Source of the DNA: Ostrinia nubilalis
Lineage: Eukaryota > Arthropoda > Insecta > Lepidoptera > Crambidae
DNA: 64,000 nucleotides
Direction of reading: 5' to 3'
Assembly: GCF_963855985.1 (NCBI RefSeq)
Contig: NC_087119.1
Location: 4,442,001-4,506,000, forward strand
Below are positions 1 to 12,149 of the stretch, piece after piece (position 1 is the stretch's first letter; the number at the start of each line of letters is the position of its first letter). The translations under genes were made by a program, and so were the position numbers. The notes under the pieces are model-generated. The model did not search any database, had not been told where the DNA came from, and saw only the letters and a program-made list of their open reading frames with translations.

Positions 1-157
1 GCTTATTGAGTACATGTTTTTTTGTATTATTATGAATGTTCAGGAAACTGCGCAGTTTTTAAAATGGTTTCGGACCTATGGAAGTTCTTTTTTTTTATTT
101 AAACTTTTAAGTAGCACTTCCACCCCCATCACTAGCACTTCCACCCCCATCACTTAG

Positions 158-418
158 ATGGTTGGCAGTCCACAACAGTACGTTTCTCTAGAAACTTTCT
201 GCCCCGTACAACCAAACTGTGGAATGGACTGTCGTCTGCGGTGTTTCCGGACGGATACGACCTGCAAGCTTTCAAGAGGAGAGCGTATCTTTACCTTAAA
301 GGCCGGCAACGCACCTGTAACGCCCCTGGGTCTGCGGGTGTCTATGGGCGACGGTAATCACTTACCATCAGGTGATCCGTTTGCTCGTTTGCCTCCTATC
401 ACATAAAAAAAAAAAAAA
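158..418 (+). mobile_element. 3' tail of a LINE (CR1/jockey-type) with poly(A)
   Basis: An open stretch encodes a C-terminus like those of lepidopteran LINEs: FCPVQPNCGMDCRL and related words, with a near-coding PDGYDLQAFKRR segment in another frame and the ending GDPFARLPPIT. It is followed by a run of about 14 A at 405-418. The copy is 5'-truncated and frameshifted. Just upstream a 21-base unit (TAGCACTTCCACCCCCATCAC) is repeated in tandem at about 113-154. The LINE clade is my recollection of the repeat, not demonstrated. Confidence 0.6.
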
Positions 419-1644
419 GTTGAAAATTTGATACTGTTCTGTTAAAAGCATAATTTTAATGTTTCTAACATAACATTTGTATCTTGAATCAAAGATAGGA
501 AGGTGATTATTTTTTTCAAACATCTGCAATTAATAACGAATCTGTCAAAAAAATAAATCTGAGGAAAGTCAACCCAAAAAAAGATAAAAAATAGGTCATA
601 AAATTTTAAAATATCACACAATTAACTCTATCTCCTAAACTTAGCAAAATCGTAGAACATAGATGGGGGTGATTCAGATACATCTCGATGTAAGGAATCT
701 AAATTTTCTTTTTAGACGTCACTTTTCTGGCCACCATGTATAGCTGTTATTCCGTAACGAGAGTGGCAGCAGGAATACTCAAGAAATGGGAATAACATTC
801 TGATATTTTTTTCACATTAAGGAGATCTTCTTCTGTATATTTAGATTTTGGAATAAAAATACCTAATCCGTACACGTTCATTGTATGCGCAGAAAGTCGA
901 TACTGTAGGTCAGTAATTTATTTATCAGAGGATTATAAACGATGAATAGGCCTCCGAAAATACTTATTCAACGTCATTTCCTTTCCATAATTATTACGAT
1001 TTTGGTTGGAGTCATGTGTGACCTTTCTCCTCAGACCGTGCTTCGATTTGAGGCTATCATTAATCTACGACTATATCATCGACATCTAGGTACTTGTTTA
1101 ACAGTCTGCTCACATAAATAAATCATAATTCATAGAATCGTTACATAGAAACAGTTACTTTACACAGTAGTCATTCACTAATGATTCCTAAAAGAGAATA
1201 ATATTCCTGCAACAACGTAGTCTCAATTAAACAAACGCCACTACTCTTCAAAGCAAACAAACTAACATCACCAACACAACAGTGAGACTGGAGAAAGTTC
1301 GTGAAAATATCAAACAAACAACATTTATGCTCGTAACTGCAGTGAATTCGTACCTTTAATGTGGACTGCGAATCTGAGCTTTTAACGTGCCCTCAAAATG
1401 CATACCGGGGTAAAAGTTTGAGCAATGGTTTGTATTTAATTTTTGATAAATTGCACCTTTATTTTCAGACGATGGCATGGTTTTTAAATGATGGTAAATT
1501 CACTCACATATTTCGGGGAAACTTTATCGATTAATTATTTGAATCTGTCACCTTACTTTGGTCAGAATTAGAACGTAATTTCTTCATTATTTTTACTGAA
1601 ATAATAATCGCATTAAGAAGCTTCTTATTGCATCGATCAAGATC
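419..1644. other. AT-rich intergenic stretch
   Basis: I see no gene, RNA or convincing repeat boundary here; only short open frames and A/T runs. Confidence 0.5.
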
Positions 1645-2020
1645 ATGGTTTAACACGTCTATCAACTGCGTCTCACTATGCCTTTTGTGCCGAATAATCT
1701 CCATTCAAGGAAGTTTTGAAACTGAATATCGAAATATGCCGCGCTAACAACCACTGAAGCACTTCGTTATCAATTTGACACGTCCATCAACAAATTCTCA
1801 GTATGCCCTTGTTGTCAAATTGCCTCCATTGAAGAACTTTTATAAACCACACATCGAAATATGTGCCATGCTAACTACCACTGCAGCTTGTTATTGTGCC
1901 CTTCGTTATCAATTAGACACGTCCGTCAAACACGGTGAAAATATAGTCCCCATTCAAAAAGTTTCCAAAACCAAACATCGACATTCGACATAATATGCTG
2001 GTAACCTGCTACAGCAGCTT
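1645..2020. repeat. Degenerate tandem repeat, about 120-150 bp unit, roughly 3 copies
   Basis: The words CACGTC.ATCAA, CTCCATT.AAG, CATCGAAATATG and GCTAAC.ACCACTG recur in the same order at about 1650-1765, 1769-1905 and 1906-2010. Copies have diverged by perhaps 20-30%, and the third is partial. The short open frames here are by-products of the repeat. Confidence 0.55.
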
Positions 2021-2311
2021 TGTTGCGCCAGGGGTAAACCATTGGAATAAGCCCTACTGTGGATTCCCTTCCATCCATTAGACACGTTTTAACTCGGCAT
2101 ACAAGAGTGAAACCAATAAGCACTAGGCAATTTGATAATATGTAACATTTGATAACATTTTTGTCATATAAATTGACTTCTCTGATTTGATTTGTGAGAA
2201 TAAGAGATCCTAACATTGACCTTTGTTGGCGTTAGGACCTAACCTAATTATAAATGATCTACATTGAGTATTTCTCTAATAGATAATCCATTTTGATTAT
2301 AAGAAAGTTAC

Positions 2312-2731
2312 AGTATGCTCATTAAAAAAATGCATATTTGTAAGTCTGTCTGGCATTTTTTCATTAATAGAAAGATCTAACAAAATCTTTTGATCCCCTG
2401 ATATTAACATAGTTTCAGAAGGTTGCGCAAAGTAGGTATTTCCTTGAAAAGAGCAATTACGGGATTCTCGTTAATAGAGGGGAATATTTTCCCACAAAAG
2501 GCTGCACTTGAAGAGATAGTATGTTCATTAAAAAATGCATATTTGTAAGTCTGTCTGGTATTTTTTCAGTAATAGAAAGATATTTTATGTCAAACAAAAA
2601 TTTTTGATTCCCTGATATCAACATAGTTTCATAAGGTTGCGCAAAGTAGGTATTTCTTTGATAAGTGCAATTGCAGGATTCGTTAATAGAGGGAAATATT
2701 TTCTGCACAAAAGGCTGCACTTGCAGAGATA
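2312..2731. repeat. Tandem duplication of a 206-bp unit
   Basis: AGTATG.TCATTAAAAAA starts at 2312 and again at 2518. Each unit continues through GTAAGTCTGTCTGG, TTGCGCAAAGTAGG and ends with AAAGGCTGCACTTG.AGAGATA. The copies are about 88% alike. The minus-strand open frames across it derive from the duplicated sequence. No coding function is evident. Confidence 0.75.
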
Positions 2732-5639
2732 AATGGCGCACGTGGCAGAGCTACCCGCAACGATGCGTTGCGCAATCCAACAATTGTGGCGATTGACCCC
2801 CCCACCACCCACTCTTGATCCCGATTGGGCTAAAATTGTGTTGCACAAGTGATATCTGACAGATGCTTCGACCTTATTACAACGCTATAAGGTAGCTTAC
2901 GTACCCAATCTTGTTTGCAAAGCCGATCAGGCAAAATCGAGCCCGGTAGTGGACGGGCTGATTCGTTTGCGTGCAATTCCCCGCCGGAGGTGCAACTTCC
3001 CAGAATAAGGCATTCGTCGAAATTGTAGCTCCATTTCTCAGAATCATATCGGTAATCATTTTATGTGTCGGTCTAGGTGCGATACATTGTTTATTTGTGG
3101 TGGTATTCTGTAAATTGGTTTTGGTCACAACAATTTGTCGAAACATTGAATTTATGAAAATTAAGTAATTTTTTTTTTTTTCAATTTATCTTGTAACTTA
3201 ACAGTAGATTATCTTGTAACTTGGTTTAAGAAGTGTGATTGTCTACCCATGTGCGCACGTCTAATAGGTGAGCGCATACTGGCCACAGTAGATGAATCTA
3301 CTAAATGAAGGTTGGCAGTATATTATCTCGGCAGTGCCTTAGTGGTAATATGCGCACACGCAGCTTGTAATTACTATTTTTTTTTATCTTTTACACGTTA
3401 CATGATTCTTGCGACGACGATTGTCTTGACATTTAATTCTATCGAAAAAAGTTGCCCCTTCAAGCTTCGCGAATCGAGATAAAATAGGAATCAATTTGTG
3501 AGTGATTAAAACAATATTTTGTTTGACACTGAGTATTTTATTACTTTTTTCTTATTAAAACGCAAAAACGATTTCTATGATTAAAATAATAAATTCTTAC
3601 GAGGACGAGTTCTATGTTGTGTAAACATTTTCAAAAGTACTTACGTAATATAATATTTTAAGTTATTTCTAAAGAAAGTTGCTCATCGTCCGGAGAAAAA
3701 CTGTCGAATTAGTTTAGTTTTTCCTCACAATTATTTTAAATACAGTCTACCATTGTGTGTACAACTGTATCTGTATGCTGAGCTTTCTGTAACAGATCGA
3801 TATCCACGTCAATGTAGATTTATCCAACCATTTTGCCCTCGAGAATAAACAATAAAATCAAAGCTTTGACTAACATAATTTACATAATAAATGCGCGAGA
3901 GCGTCTTTGACACCGCTCGCGTCAACATAATTTGCACCGCGGCTGCAAGTAAACGGAGATTAATGAGATTTCGAAGTGCATCGCTTAGGTTGTTATAAAC
4001 TTTGTAAGAAGACATAACACTGTTAATTGATTATTCTGTGGTAAAATCAGTTAAAGAACGTTTTGAGTATGAGTACTTACGAGTGTTAGTAAAAATAGCT
4101 CTGTTTTCATATTTTTGGATCCTTATATCTTTTTTACAATACTAGCTCGAGCAACATTATAAGATGGATCGGAAAATATAAAAACACCGAAAAAGAGCAT
4201 CACCCTTAAAGACCTTAAAAGTAGTTCAAACACTGAGTTTGCTACTGCGGCAGTAACACTCGGGGTGTGCTGTGCACAGTACGGGGCAGTAACTCTCATT
4301 GACTCTTCAACGTGTGAATTTTTAGATCATAATTAATCAGATATCAGCAAACAAACAATTGAACAAGTTTGCAAACAAAATGTTCATTAGTTGTTGGAAG
4401 GAAAATGGTCAATGATGATAGTTACATGTTTTTAATATTCTACGCGCATTGTTAGCTTAGGTATCGCTTATGAGAGGTGAAGTAGTAGGAGGACAGTTGC
4501 TGTTGCAGATGAAAACGAAATGGAAAAATGTTAGTATGATGAGTACGAGCATTTCGGATTGAGTACGTTTTTAGGATATATTTGTAATACATTTATTTGC
4601 TCGTGGCATGTCATTATTAATCATCGTATCGTTAATATTTACTGACAGGGTATAAAGTGAGCGAAACCCGCGCGTATCCGCTTTTATTTTCTGGTGTACT
4701 AATTGCGCCAGCCGTGAATTTCACGTATGGCTAACAATCATCTTTATCGTGAGGTACTCGTATTTTCCCCTCATTTCAAAAGGACTTACGACCTTGCAAA
4801 AGTGAGTTTCATTCCTGCGCAGTGCGCACGCAGGATCTGCCCCACCCTGAATACGCCCATATTGTTTGATCAAAGCTTATTTTAATCTACTATTAAATTG
4901 CAGATTATAGAAATTAATTCAGAATAAATAAATTCAAAATGCAACGCTGTACGGCAACGCCTTTGAAACTTTTAGTTAAACTAAAGTAATGCTACAGTCT
5001 CGTCGAAAATTGATCAAAAACATTACTTTCAGTCTATAAAGTTTGTTTACTGTTTAATTTGGGCCGTTTTTGGATGTTGTTTCCACCGTAATTGATATTT
5101 CGTTCTTATTACTAGTTGTCGTACAATATCGATAGTAGGTGTCGTTGATGTGAGAAAATATTCATGCGTTCATTACGTATTATAATCCTATATATAACTA
5201 TTTGAAATGAAATGTGGATTATTGTCAGATTTATAATTGTTTAATAAATCAAATCATATCAATTATTTCAACTCAAAATTGTGTCGATAAGTAAAAATTG
5301 TAACTAGAGAAATGATTCAAGTAAGAAGTTAAGGTTTTTCAGTCAATTAAATCTGGTAATGTGCAAGATTTGCAACCAAGTTTTTTCGTGTCACTAAAAT
5401 GTGGCCATGAAAGAAACGGCTATCGAGTATTTACAGTGTGCTTCAGAATGCTGGCGTTCATATGACGCGAATCACGCGTTGAACTCTAATACAGGCAGAT
5501 AAGGTTCAATTCACATTGGATTTCATTTAAGAGACTCGACCAAAATGATTTTATGCAATACGACTGTCTTACAGCCTGTGAATGGATTATTGTTTACATT
5601 TCAGAATTCTTTTAATTAGTGAATAGCTGGGAGTTTTCT
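2732..5639. other. Upstream region without a recognisable gene
   Basis: It contains moderately GC-rich patches at 2740-3010 and 4800-4850 that look like old repeat fragments. Long A/T-rich stretches separate them. No ORF here resembles a known protein, and no RNA gene was found. Confidence 0.45.
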
Positions 5640-6049
5640 GGGTGTTTTACCGCGCGCAGTCGTCTCTCGCATAGAAATAACGTAAGGAACACTGGGCTCT
5701 GCGGCGCGACAGCCAGTCGACAGCCGACTTTCTGCGGCAACGGTTCCCATAGCGACAATACCAATTTTTTTTGTTTCTTTCAGTTACAACTACACCAACT
5801 AGTTTATGAATACCGGAATTGAATTAAAAATACATATCCAGAAAAAACTAATGTTAAGTGTACCGATGCAACCTATAATAGAACAGTAGCTTTTTTAAAC
5901 TTTACCCGTTACACTAGTTTGATGAAATGTGACTCATGCGTGTTGTCGCAAGTGAAGTGTTAAAAAGAAGAAAATGTGCTGTGAGCGAATTTTGTAAATA
6001 TGGTAAAATACGCGTGTGTTATCGATGTCAGTGCGAATATTGACTGAAA
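5640..6049 (+). promoter_or_regulatory. Putative promoter and 5' UTR region of the AIP3-domain gene, with a possible UTR mini-intron
   Basis: GC-rich, CpG-rich sequence at about 5648-5755 stands out from AT-rich surroundings and lies 300-400 bases upstream of the start codon. A good donor (AAC|GTAAGG at 5681/5682) and a strong acceptor (pyrimidine tract then TTTCAG ending at 5783) could define a 102-base 5' UTR intron. Alternatively the acceptor could receive a more distant first exon. No TATA box is obvious; a TCAGTT initiator-like string sits at about 5780. The sequence could also be a GC-rich repeat, as similar GACAGCC-rich words recur at 17560-17700. Confidence 0.35.
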
Positions 6050-6143
6050 ATGCTAAGTCGTTGGAAGAGCAAAGACAAGGCGGAAAAGTCCGGCAAGTCC
6101 TCCAATTCAAGCAGTAAAAAGAAAAGAAAAGGCAGAGAAAATG
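6050..6143 (+). CDS. CG32809-like: Coding exon 1 of an AIP3-domain actin scaffold gene (CG32809/SRCIN1 family)
   Basis: This exon starts the only host gene I can support. It encodes 31 residues plus the first base of a Gly/Glu codon, beginning MLSRWKSKDK and very rich in Lys and Ser, so the N-terminus is basic and probably disordered. The ATG was chosen because an in-frame TGA lies at 6041-6043 and because the frame joins exactly to the downstream exons. The donor is ATG|GTTAGT at 6143/6144. The phase (one base left over) matches the 36-nt exon at 39169, leaving an intron of about 33 kb. Known members of this family are cytoplasmic actin- and microtubule-linked scaffolds. This exon alone shows no domain, so its membership rests on the phase-consistent chain to the AIP3 exon at 54841. 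Other N-terminal isoforms could use other first exons. Confidence 0.8.
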
Positions 6144-6300
6144 GTTAGTAATATAAATAAACTGTAAACTGTTATTTTAATCGTGCACGTTGTCAAATTA
6201 ATGTGTTATGAAACTGTCCGGAATGGCTTAAATATGTGACATTTAACTCTAGGTGCACATACGCAAGTCTGGAGTTTCGCAAACAAATCCCGTAGCTGTT

Positions 6301-7839
6301 TCACGCTTTTACTGCATACGCCGCATGAATATCGCCGTAAATACTAGCTGACACGTTAATGCAGTAACACGTTAAATTTCCCTCCTGGTAGTCCTGGTTA
6401 ACGCCTGTAACATACTGAATGTTGAAAATTATTTTGCCTCCTGCAAGTTCTATACGTATTCTATGCATGCTTTTTGTATTCCACCTAAATGTCACATGTA
6501 AATCTGATCATATTATTATAGGGATAATTTTGTATACTTTTATGAACACAAAAACATGTTTTGTTCTGGTAAACCGGTTCCAGGGAGCCGCGGCGTGATG
6601 TCATTCTGATACAATGACATTGGCGTGTCTATAAACCTCTTTACGGAAAACGAACGTTACTGGGCGGGCGGCGGGCGGCTAATCTAGAGTGCCTACTAGG
6701 GCGTATACAGGGTGAATTATTCAACTGTCATTTCGGGGTCGCTTCTGATAAACGAAGAAAATTGCGCAAAACTATTTTCAATAAGATAAATTTCATGTAA
6801 ATAAGATAAAACTTGTAAAGTGTAATTCAATAGGCCCTATTGAATAGGGAATTGAAAAATAAGATAATTTTAGTTACTTTAGGTGGTAAGTCAATGAACG
6901 AAATCACACAAAGATACTCGCAGTCTTGAATTCACGATGTGTGGTATTCATTTGTGTAAGTAGAATCTAAGAAATAAAAAAACAACTAGGTACCTACACA
7001 AAATGAACGAATGGACTTTTATTTTTTTCGAAACTATTGAATCATGATCGTACAGTGATTGTAGATGTTTAAAATTCCGCTGGCATGTTAAATGTTCGGG
7101 TCAGAATTCAGTTGCACATGCATGCTTTTCACATAACCAGTAGGTATACTGTGTGGTATTGGCGTGTTATCTCATTTAAATATTCACCAGTTCATACACG
7201 ATCGTTTATTAAGTAAAAATGAGCTTACTATTGCATACTTTTTTTTTACTTAAAAATATTTCAGGCACTCTATGAATAGGTACGAAGCACGAAATATCAT
7301 TATTTTTTTTAAACCCGCAAAATGGCACCCTTCACAACTACCTAGGATATATCAGTGTTTACCTTGATTTCTGTCGGCTCTACATCGCACGAAATGTCGT
7401 GAGCTTTGGCCATTAGGCCTAAGCTTTATTTCGTTACGCCCCCTCTTTCTGCTCGGGCTGCTCTGCTATCCTAGGTCGACGTTAATGGCCATAATAAATA
7501 AATATAGCGACGACATCTGCTTAGTAAAAAATAAGGGGCGTTGGTGTACTGTAAGAGTACTTGAAGCATGCATAGGGTAAGGTGGTGCAAGAGTACGCAC
7601 TTTTTAAATAAGACGTAATATCATAGTTATTAAAATGTACTTTATTAAACTGAAATTTTTATGCATCTCTTAAAAATCAACAGAATAATAATTGGCGTTT
7701 CATAAAAACAGGAAAATATATGTTATTAGCGCATAAGTCACACTGGTATAGTGCTCCATCCATATATGCAGTACTTTTTTCGTGCCACCATTCCTTGAAC
7801 TCCGAGCACTCGATTCAGTCCTCTACAATGGGCTCTTTG
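6301..7839. other. Intronic stretch with nothing recognised
   Basis: AT-rich with a small CG-rich patch at 6580-6690 (GGGCGGGCGGCGGGCGG). That patch could be a repeat core or a regulatory site. No ORF or transposon boundary could be supported. Confidence 0.4.
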
Positions 7840-7841
7840 TA

Positions 7842-8415
7842 CTGGGTGGCGCAAAAGTAAAGACCCTATTTGGTTCAGCTATAACATTTTTTCTAAATTA
7901 GAAAACTAGATTTAGGTTTTTTTAAATGTATATTTGTGCCATTAAATTTCGTACCATTAGGATTTAAAGATCATGTCTTTTAAATGGTGACCTCCAGAGT
8001 TGATACACATTTGAGCCCTATTTATGACATTTTGCATAACTTGCCGTAACACTTCCTGCGATATGTTCGTTATTTCTTGACGAATGTTTTCTTTTAGAGC
8101 TGCGAGAGTCTGTGGCTTGTTCACATACACCCGAGATTTCAAAAAACCCCAAAGAAAGAAGTCTGGACTGGTCAGATCGGGTGATCTTGCAGGCCAAGGC
8201 AAATCGCCAAAACGAGAGATAACTCGGCCTGGAAAAGCGTCCGTAAGAACATTGACACAATTATTCCACGTTCTTGGGGAGTAAAACGGTCCATGTTTAT
8301 TTTCAGTGTATTTTACATTTGTTCACTACACAATTTTCAACAAAAAAATGACAGAAAATGTCATATAAAAAAAAAAAAGTATTTTCTTTAGTGCCAGTAC
8401 TTTTGCGCCACCCAG
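7842..8415 (-). mobile_element. Internally deleted mariner-like transposon, TA flanked
   Basis: Terminal inverted repeats CTGGGTGGCGCAAAAGTA (left) and its complement (right) bound 574 bases and are flanked by TA on both sides. The minus strand reads a start (MDRFTPQERGIIV, near 8292) that jumps after a large internal deletion to the end of the DDE domain (WPARSPDLTSPDFFLWG, near 8200), with a frameshift at the join. The C-terminal 81 codons (7957-8202) remain open. It therefore lacks most of the catalytic core and cannot encode active transposase. It matches the arthropod mariner-type family with the DUF4817-like N-terminus. Confidence 0.85.
7957..8292 (-). pseudogene. Mariner-like transposase remnant
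   Basis: Only the first dozen or so and the last 80 or so codons of a transposase of about 340 residues survive. The SPDLTSPDFFLWG motif includes the last catalytic acidic residue region, and KPQTLAALKENIRQEI follows as in relatives. The middle, with the first DDE aspartates, is deleted and the two halves are in different frames. Confidence 0.8.
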
Positions 8416-8984
8416 TATAATTCCTGACATCCGCCACATCTCCACATCTTACGTTTTGCTTTTAAACTCTTTTGTCTTCTTACGCCCGATTTCAATAATC
8501 GATCTTTCGTCAAATCCAGATTGAAATATGACAGTTAATGTCATATTTCAATCTGGATTGGTGTTACCTGCTTTCCAATAATGTATCCACGACTAGAGAT
8601 TGCAATCTGCGCTGGCAATCTATCTATGGGAGGGTCAGATCAGAAAACGGATAGACCCTCCATATGAAAATGACAGTTTTGTGGTTTCCTATATCCTATC
8701 CGCCGATTTTGACGTTTGCTTTGATAGGTGTTGTCATCCAAATTTGCAATCCTAAACATTTCTAGGATTTGTTACAAAAAATATCTATTTTCTTCCAAAT
8801 GTGGAAGAATATTACTGTACTATAGGACTTTTTGTGAAAGATGACGTCGGCGAATTGTTCTCACGCTCCAGGAGCAGTGATAGCAGTGATTTGGAGGACC
8901 TCATGATCATCAAATGATCATGTCGAGTTCGCGCTCGGAATTTCTGTAGGTAGGTACCTACCTACGTGATTGTATAATGAATAA

Positions 8985-9265
8985 TTAGAAGATCCGCAGG
9001 CATACACAGCCCACAGAATTGCTAAAATCAAGTGGAAGCAGGCGAGGCACATAGCTCGCAGAGTTGATGGCCGCTGTGGCAGAAAAGTTTTCAAGCGGTG
9101 ACCACAGGCCGGAAGACGTAGTGTGAGCAAGAAGCCCATTATGAGGACCGCCGATCTGGTGAAGGTCGCGGGAAGTGCCTAGATGCGGGCAACGCAGGAC
9201 CGGGGTAATCGTTGGGGGAGGCTTTTGTCTAGAAGTTGACGTCATTTGGCTGATACGAACCATGT
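8985..9265 (+). pseudogene. RTE-clade LINE 3' tail inside the Harbinger-like element
   Basis: The plus strand encodes the C-terminal signature of insect RTE elements with stops: KIKWKQARHIARRVDGRCGR, then GRRSVSKKP, ADLVKVAGSA and a MRA-QDR stretch. It is 5'-truncated. Related short tails occur at 49390-49490 and 53820-53910. Confidence 0.7.
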
Positions 9266-9517
9266 AGGTACTATGTGCTTTGATAACTAGATAATTATAG
9301 AGTTTTTCTAATTTCAGAACATTTGGAGTTTGGGAACGAACTCTATCTGCAGAATTATGAGAATTAAAGAAGTTCCTTCAGAAAGGTGCCAGCTGGGGAC
9401 AATATTGTGGAAAGGTGGCCTGAAGACATTGCTCAAAGGACAGACCTGACAAATAATTATTTTAGAAAGGTTTTGATAAATAAAACATTTTTCCATATAC
9501 TTAAAGGTTTCTTTTAT

Positions 9518-9790
9518 TAATATTAAGTTTCTTCACCGTTATTATCACTGTTATCACCACCAAATGGTACTTCAAAGCTGCTGGCCGCGCTTCCCAGCAA
9601 ACTTATGATACACTCAAAAGTTCCGTTTCGAGGCATTTTCGAGGTATAAATATTCACCAGCTCCGCCACCAGTCTGTAATGAAAATTTGAGGGTAAAATA
9701 AATATATTACAGCACTAACTATGCTTCAACAGGTTATTCATAAAACTCACCAATTCCTTGTCCATTGCAATATTTTATTTAATTTAGAAT
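9518..9790 (-). pseudogene. Coding-like patch with possible splice sites inside the Harbinger-like element
   Basis: On the minus strand an ATG (near 9768) leads to MDKEL and a good donor (GTGAGT). A TTTTCATTACAG acceptor follows, then an open frame that contains LVAELVNIYTSKMPRNGTF and ends in GDNSDNNGEET and a stop. An AATAAA-like signal follows. The simplest splice does not put the two parts in the same frame, so this is either decayed or uses another upstream exon. It may be a remnant of the second Harbinger gene; I do not recognise it. Confidence 0.3.
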
Positions 9791-10244
9791 TATTTTACAA
9801 TATTTATCGACTTCACTTTGACGTTGACTGATGGATGAAAACAAAACTGACAATTTTAATTTTTTGAAGGAAAACGCAAAGACATTCTGTGAAGCCTTCA
9901 GCTTTTATACAATTAATTTAAAATAAGTACTATCTTCGACGTATTTCCATTTTTTTGCTGTTTAAATAGTTTAATATCTTTATATTTTGACCTATTTTAT
10001 TTTATTTCGCCTGTCCACAGCGCATAATTTAATTAAGTTTATACGAGTAAAACGTAATTTGCGTAGAACTGAACTTCCGAGAGGGAAAAGATTGCTGGGT
10101 TATCCGAACAGAACAAAGGATTGCGGCTCTTGAGATACATTATTGGAAAGCAGATAGGAGACCAATCTACAGATTGGTTTCTTAGATTAAGATTTGAAGA
10201 TTGCTAAAATCTGTGGATTGAAGATCGAATATTGAAATCGGGCG

Positions 10245-12149
10245 TTAGTCTTTTCATTCGGTTTTAATGTTTTCCGATATACGGTCTCAAAGCTAATTGA
10301 TAATTGGATTTTGAACTTTAAGGTACAAAATCAGTTGAGATTTTCTGGTAGATTGGTGTGCTGACGACAATACAATAAATACGACTAGATTTTCTAAATT
10401 TTTGTGAATTTTCGTTTCTTAGAAGTCTTTTTCGTTGTTTGTTCTGATGAAAAATCTAAAACAAGACGTAACTTCACTTCACCAAAACTAAGATAACCAT
10501 CATTTTGGGCAATGACTTAAAAATATTAACTAGTGTTTATAGATAAACTTTTTATACTAATATTTTTAGATTAATTATTTTATAAAATAATGAGGTTTGT
10601 GTATCAGCGAAAAGAAGTAATTCACACTATAATTATTTTTTTTTCACTTAAAATTTTTTGATATCATATTAACCCTAGTATTGTACCCATAAGGACGCAA
10701 ATCGAAAGATTGTAGCCTGGAGCAGCCGCATGCAACTATTGCAACGTCTACACCACCACGTGAGTGGCGGCAGACTAACGCAATACTGTTGTACCCTCTC
10801 CCCTCATCTTTCAGAAACGTGGAGCCGCAAAATAAAAGTATAGACACATCGCCATGTGGCATGTTTCGCATGCACAAGGCATGCCACTCAACAATGTGAA
10901 TATAACCTAATATAATTATTTGTATTATAATTATTAATCAACTATTTTATTCTATTTCTTTTTTGTGCTAGTGCGGGTCTAGTATTATGGCTCGAATGGT
11001 CTTTAACACCTGTTGAGGACAGTGAGGGATCAGAGGTTTGGCCGTGCAAAAGAGTGAAAAATATCAGAAAATATCCAAGTAAACTTCGCGTTTATTTCGT
11101 AACGTTGTTTACACAACACAGCAGTCAAAAACAGAATTCAAAAAATAAAATAAAAAATATAAAAAACAAAGATGTTCGGTTTGCCACAACACCTATCGAG
11201 CTTTTTTTTTCAAGGAATTGGTCTGATGTGTCTTTATACTCGTAGTTCATGTCTTTAAAATAACTATTTCATTTATACAAAACTTCTTTTACTTGACTAT
11301 TTAACGTTTTCGTTTATTTGTGTTTCATCCTAAGCCTCGCGAGATCTACTAATATAAGATAAAAACATTAAATTGCACGGAAGTAGCTTTTCTTATAATA
11401 CGGCAAAAAATAATGTTGTTTTCGTAAAAGAAAAAATACTCGAGTGTTAGTCTCAGTATATCAATCAAACAACATGTTATGAATGATTTTTTCCTGTGAA
11501 AAATTCCCGAAAAACATTCCCTATTTTAAAGGTATTATTTGTTTATCTCAATCAGAATTTCACGTATATTTGCCAATGCTGATTTTTCTCCGAAACTGGA
11601 CAGCTTCAATTCAATTAGGCCCGTGTCGTATTTCGTTTATCCAATACTTTGTAAAATTTCACGCTCTTTATCTTTTGATGCCATGTCATTTAATGAATAG
11701 GTAATCCCACGAATGCAAAATGGTTAATTGCATTCGTAATTACGTGAATTGCTTTTTGAATGCAATGAAATTAATTTCCTTTCAGTTTGATTGCATTCAA
11801 TTCCTTTCTGGTTTTTTCCTCGCGATTCATGATGAAGAATTTATTGAAAATACGATAGGTGAGTCTTTCAATAACAGAGAATACAAAATTAATTGACCAC
11901 TACCTACTTACGGGTTTCACTTAGGAGGTTATAGCTAAGGTGTGGAAAAAAAATTGTTGAAGTGTTCTATACTACATGCCTTGATTTCTGCATTTTCGAA
12001 TTGTGCTGCGAAGTCATCTGTAATTAATTTCCGATATACCTTTAATAAAGCGTACTATTTTGCCGAAATATTTTTTATCGCAGGTTTTTAATTAATTACT
12101 ATTAAATAGATAAAGTTATAATATTATACATAGAAATAAACTACCTACA
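10245..12149. other. Intronic stretch with nothing recognised
   Basis: Mostly AT-rich. A patch at 10670-10880 is more GC-rich and may be an old repeat. Short open frames at 11054 and 11483 have low-complexity or unrelated content. No gene is supported. Confidence 0.4.

Larger units (their letters stand above)
8483..10244. mobile_element. PIF/Harbinger-like element with TTA target duplication
   Basis: Ends CGCCCGATTTCAATAATCGATC and the complement of CGCCCGATTTCAATATTCGATC form terminal inverted repeats, immediately flanked by TTA on both sides, the PIF/Harbinger target-site signature. The 1762-base body contains a palindrome (8516-8556), a Ser/Asp-rich coding-like patch near 8835-8905, an inserted RTE LINE tail (8985-9265) and a coding-like patch on the minus strand (9518-9790). 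No intact transposase remains. A 251-base relative is at 33791-34041. Confidence 0.75.
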
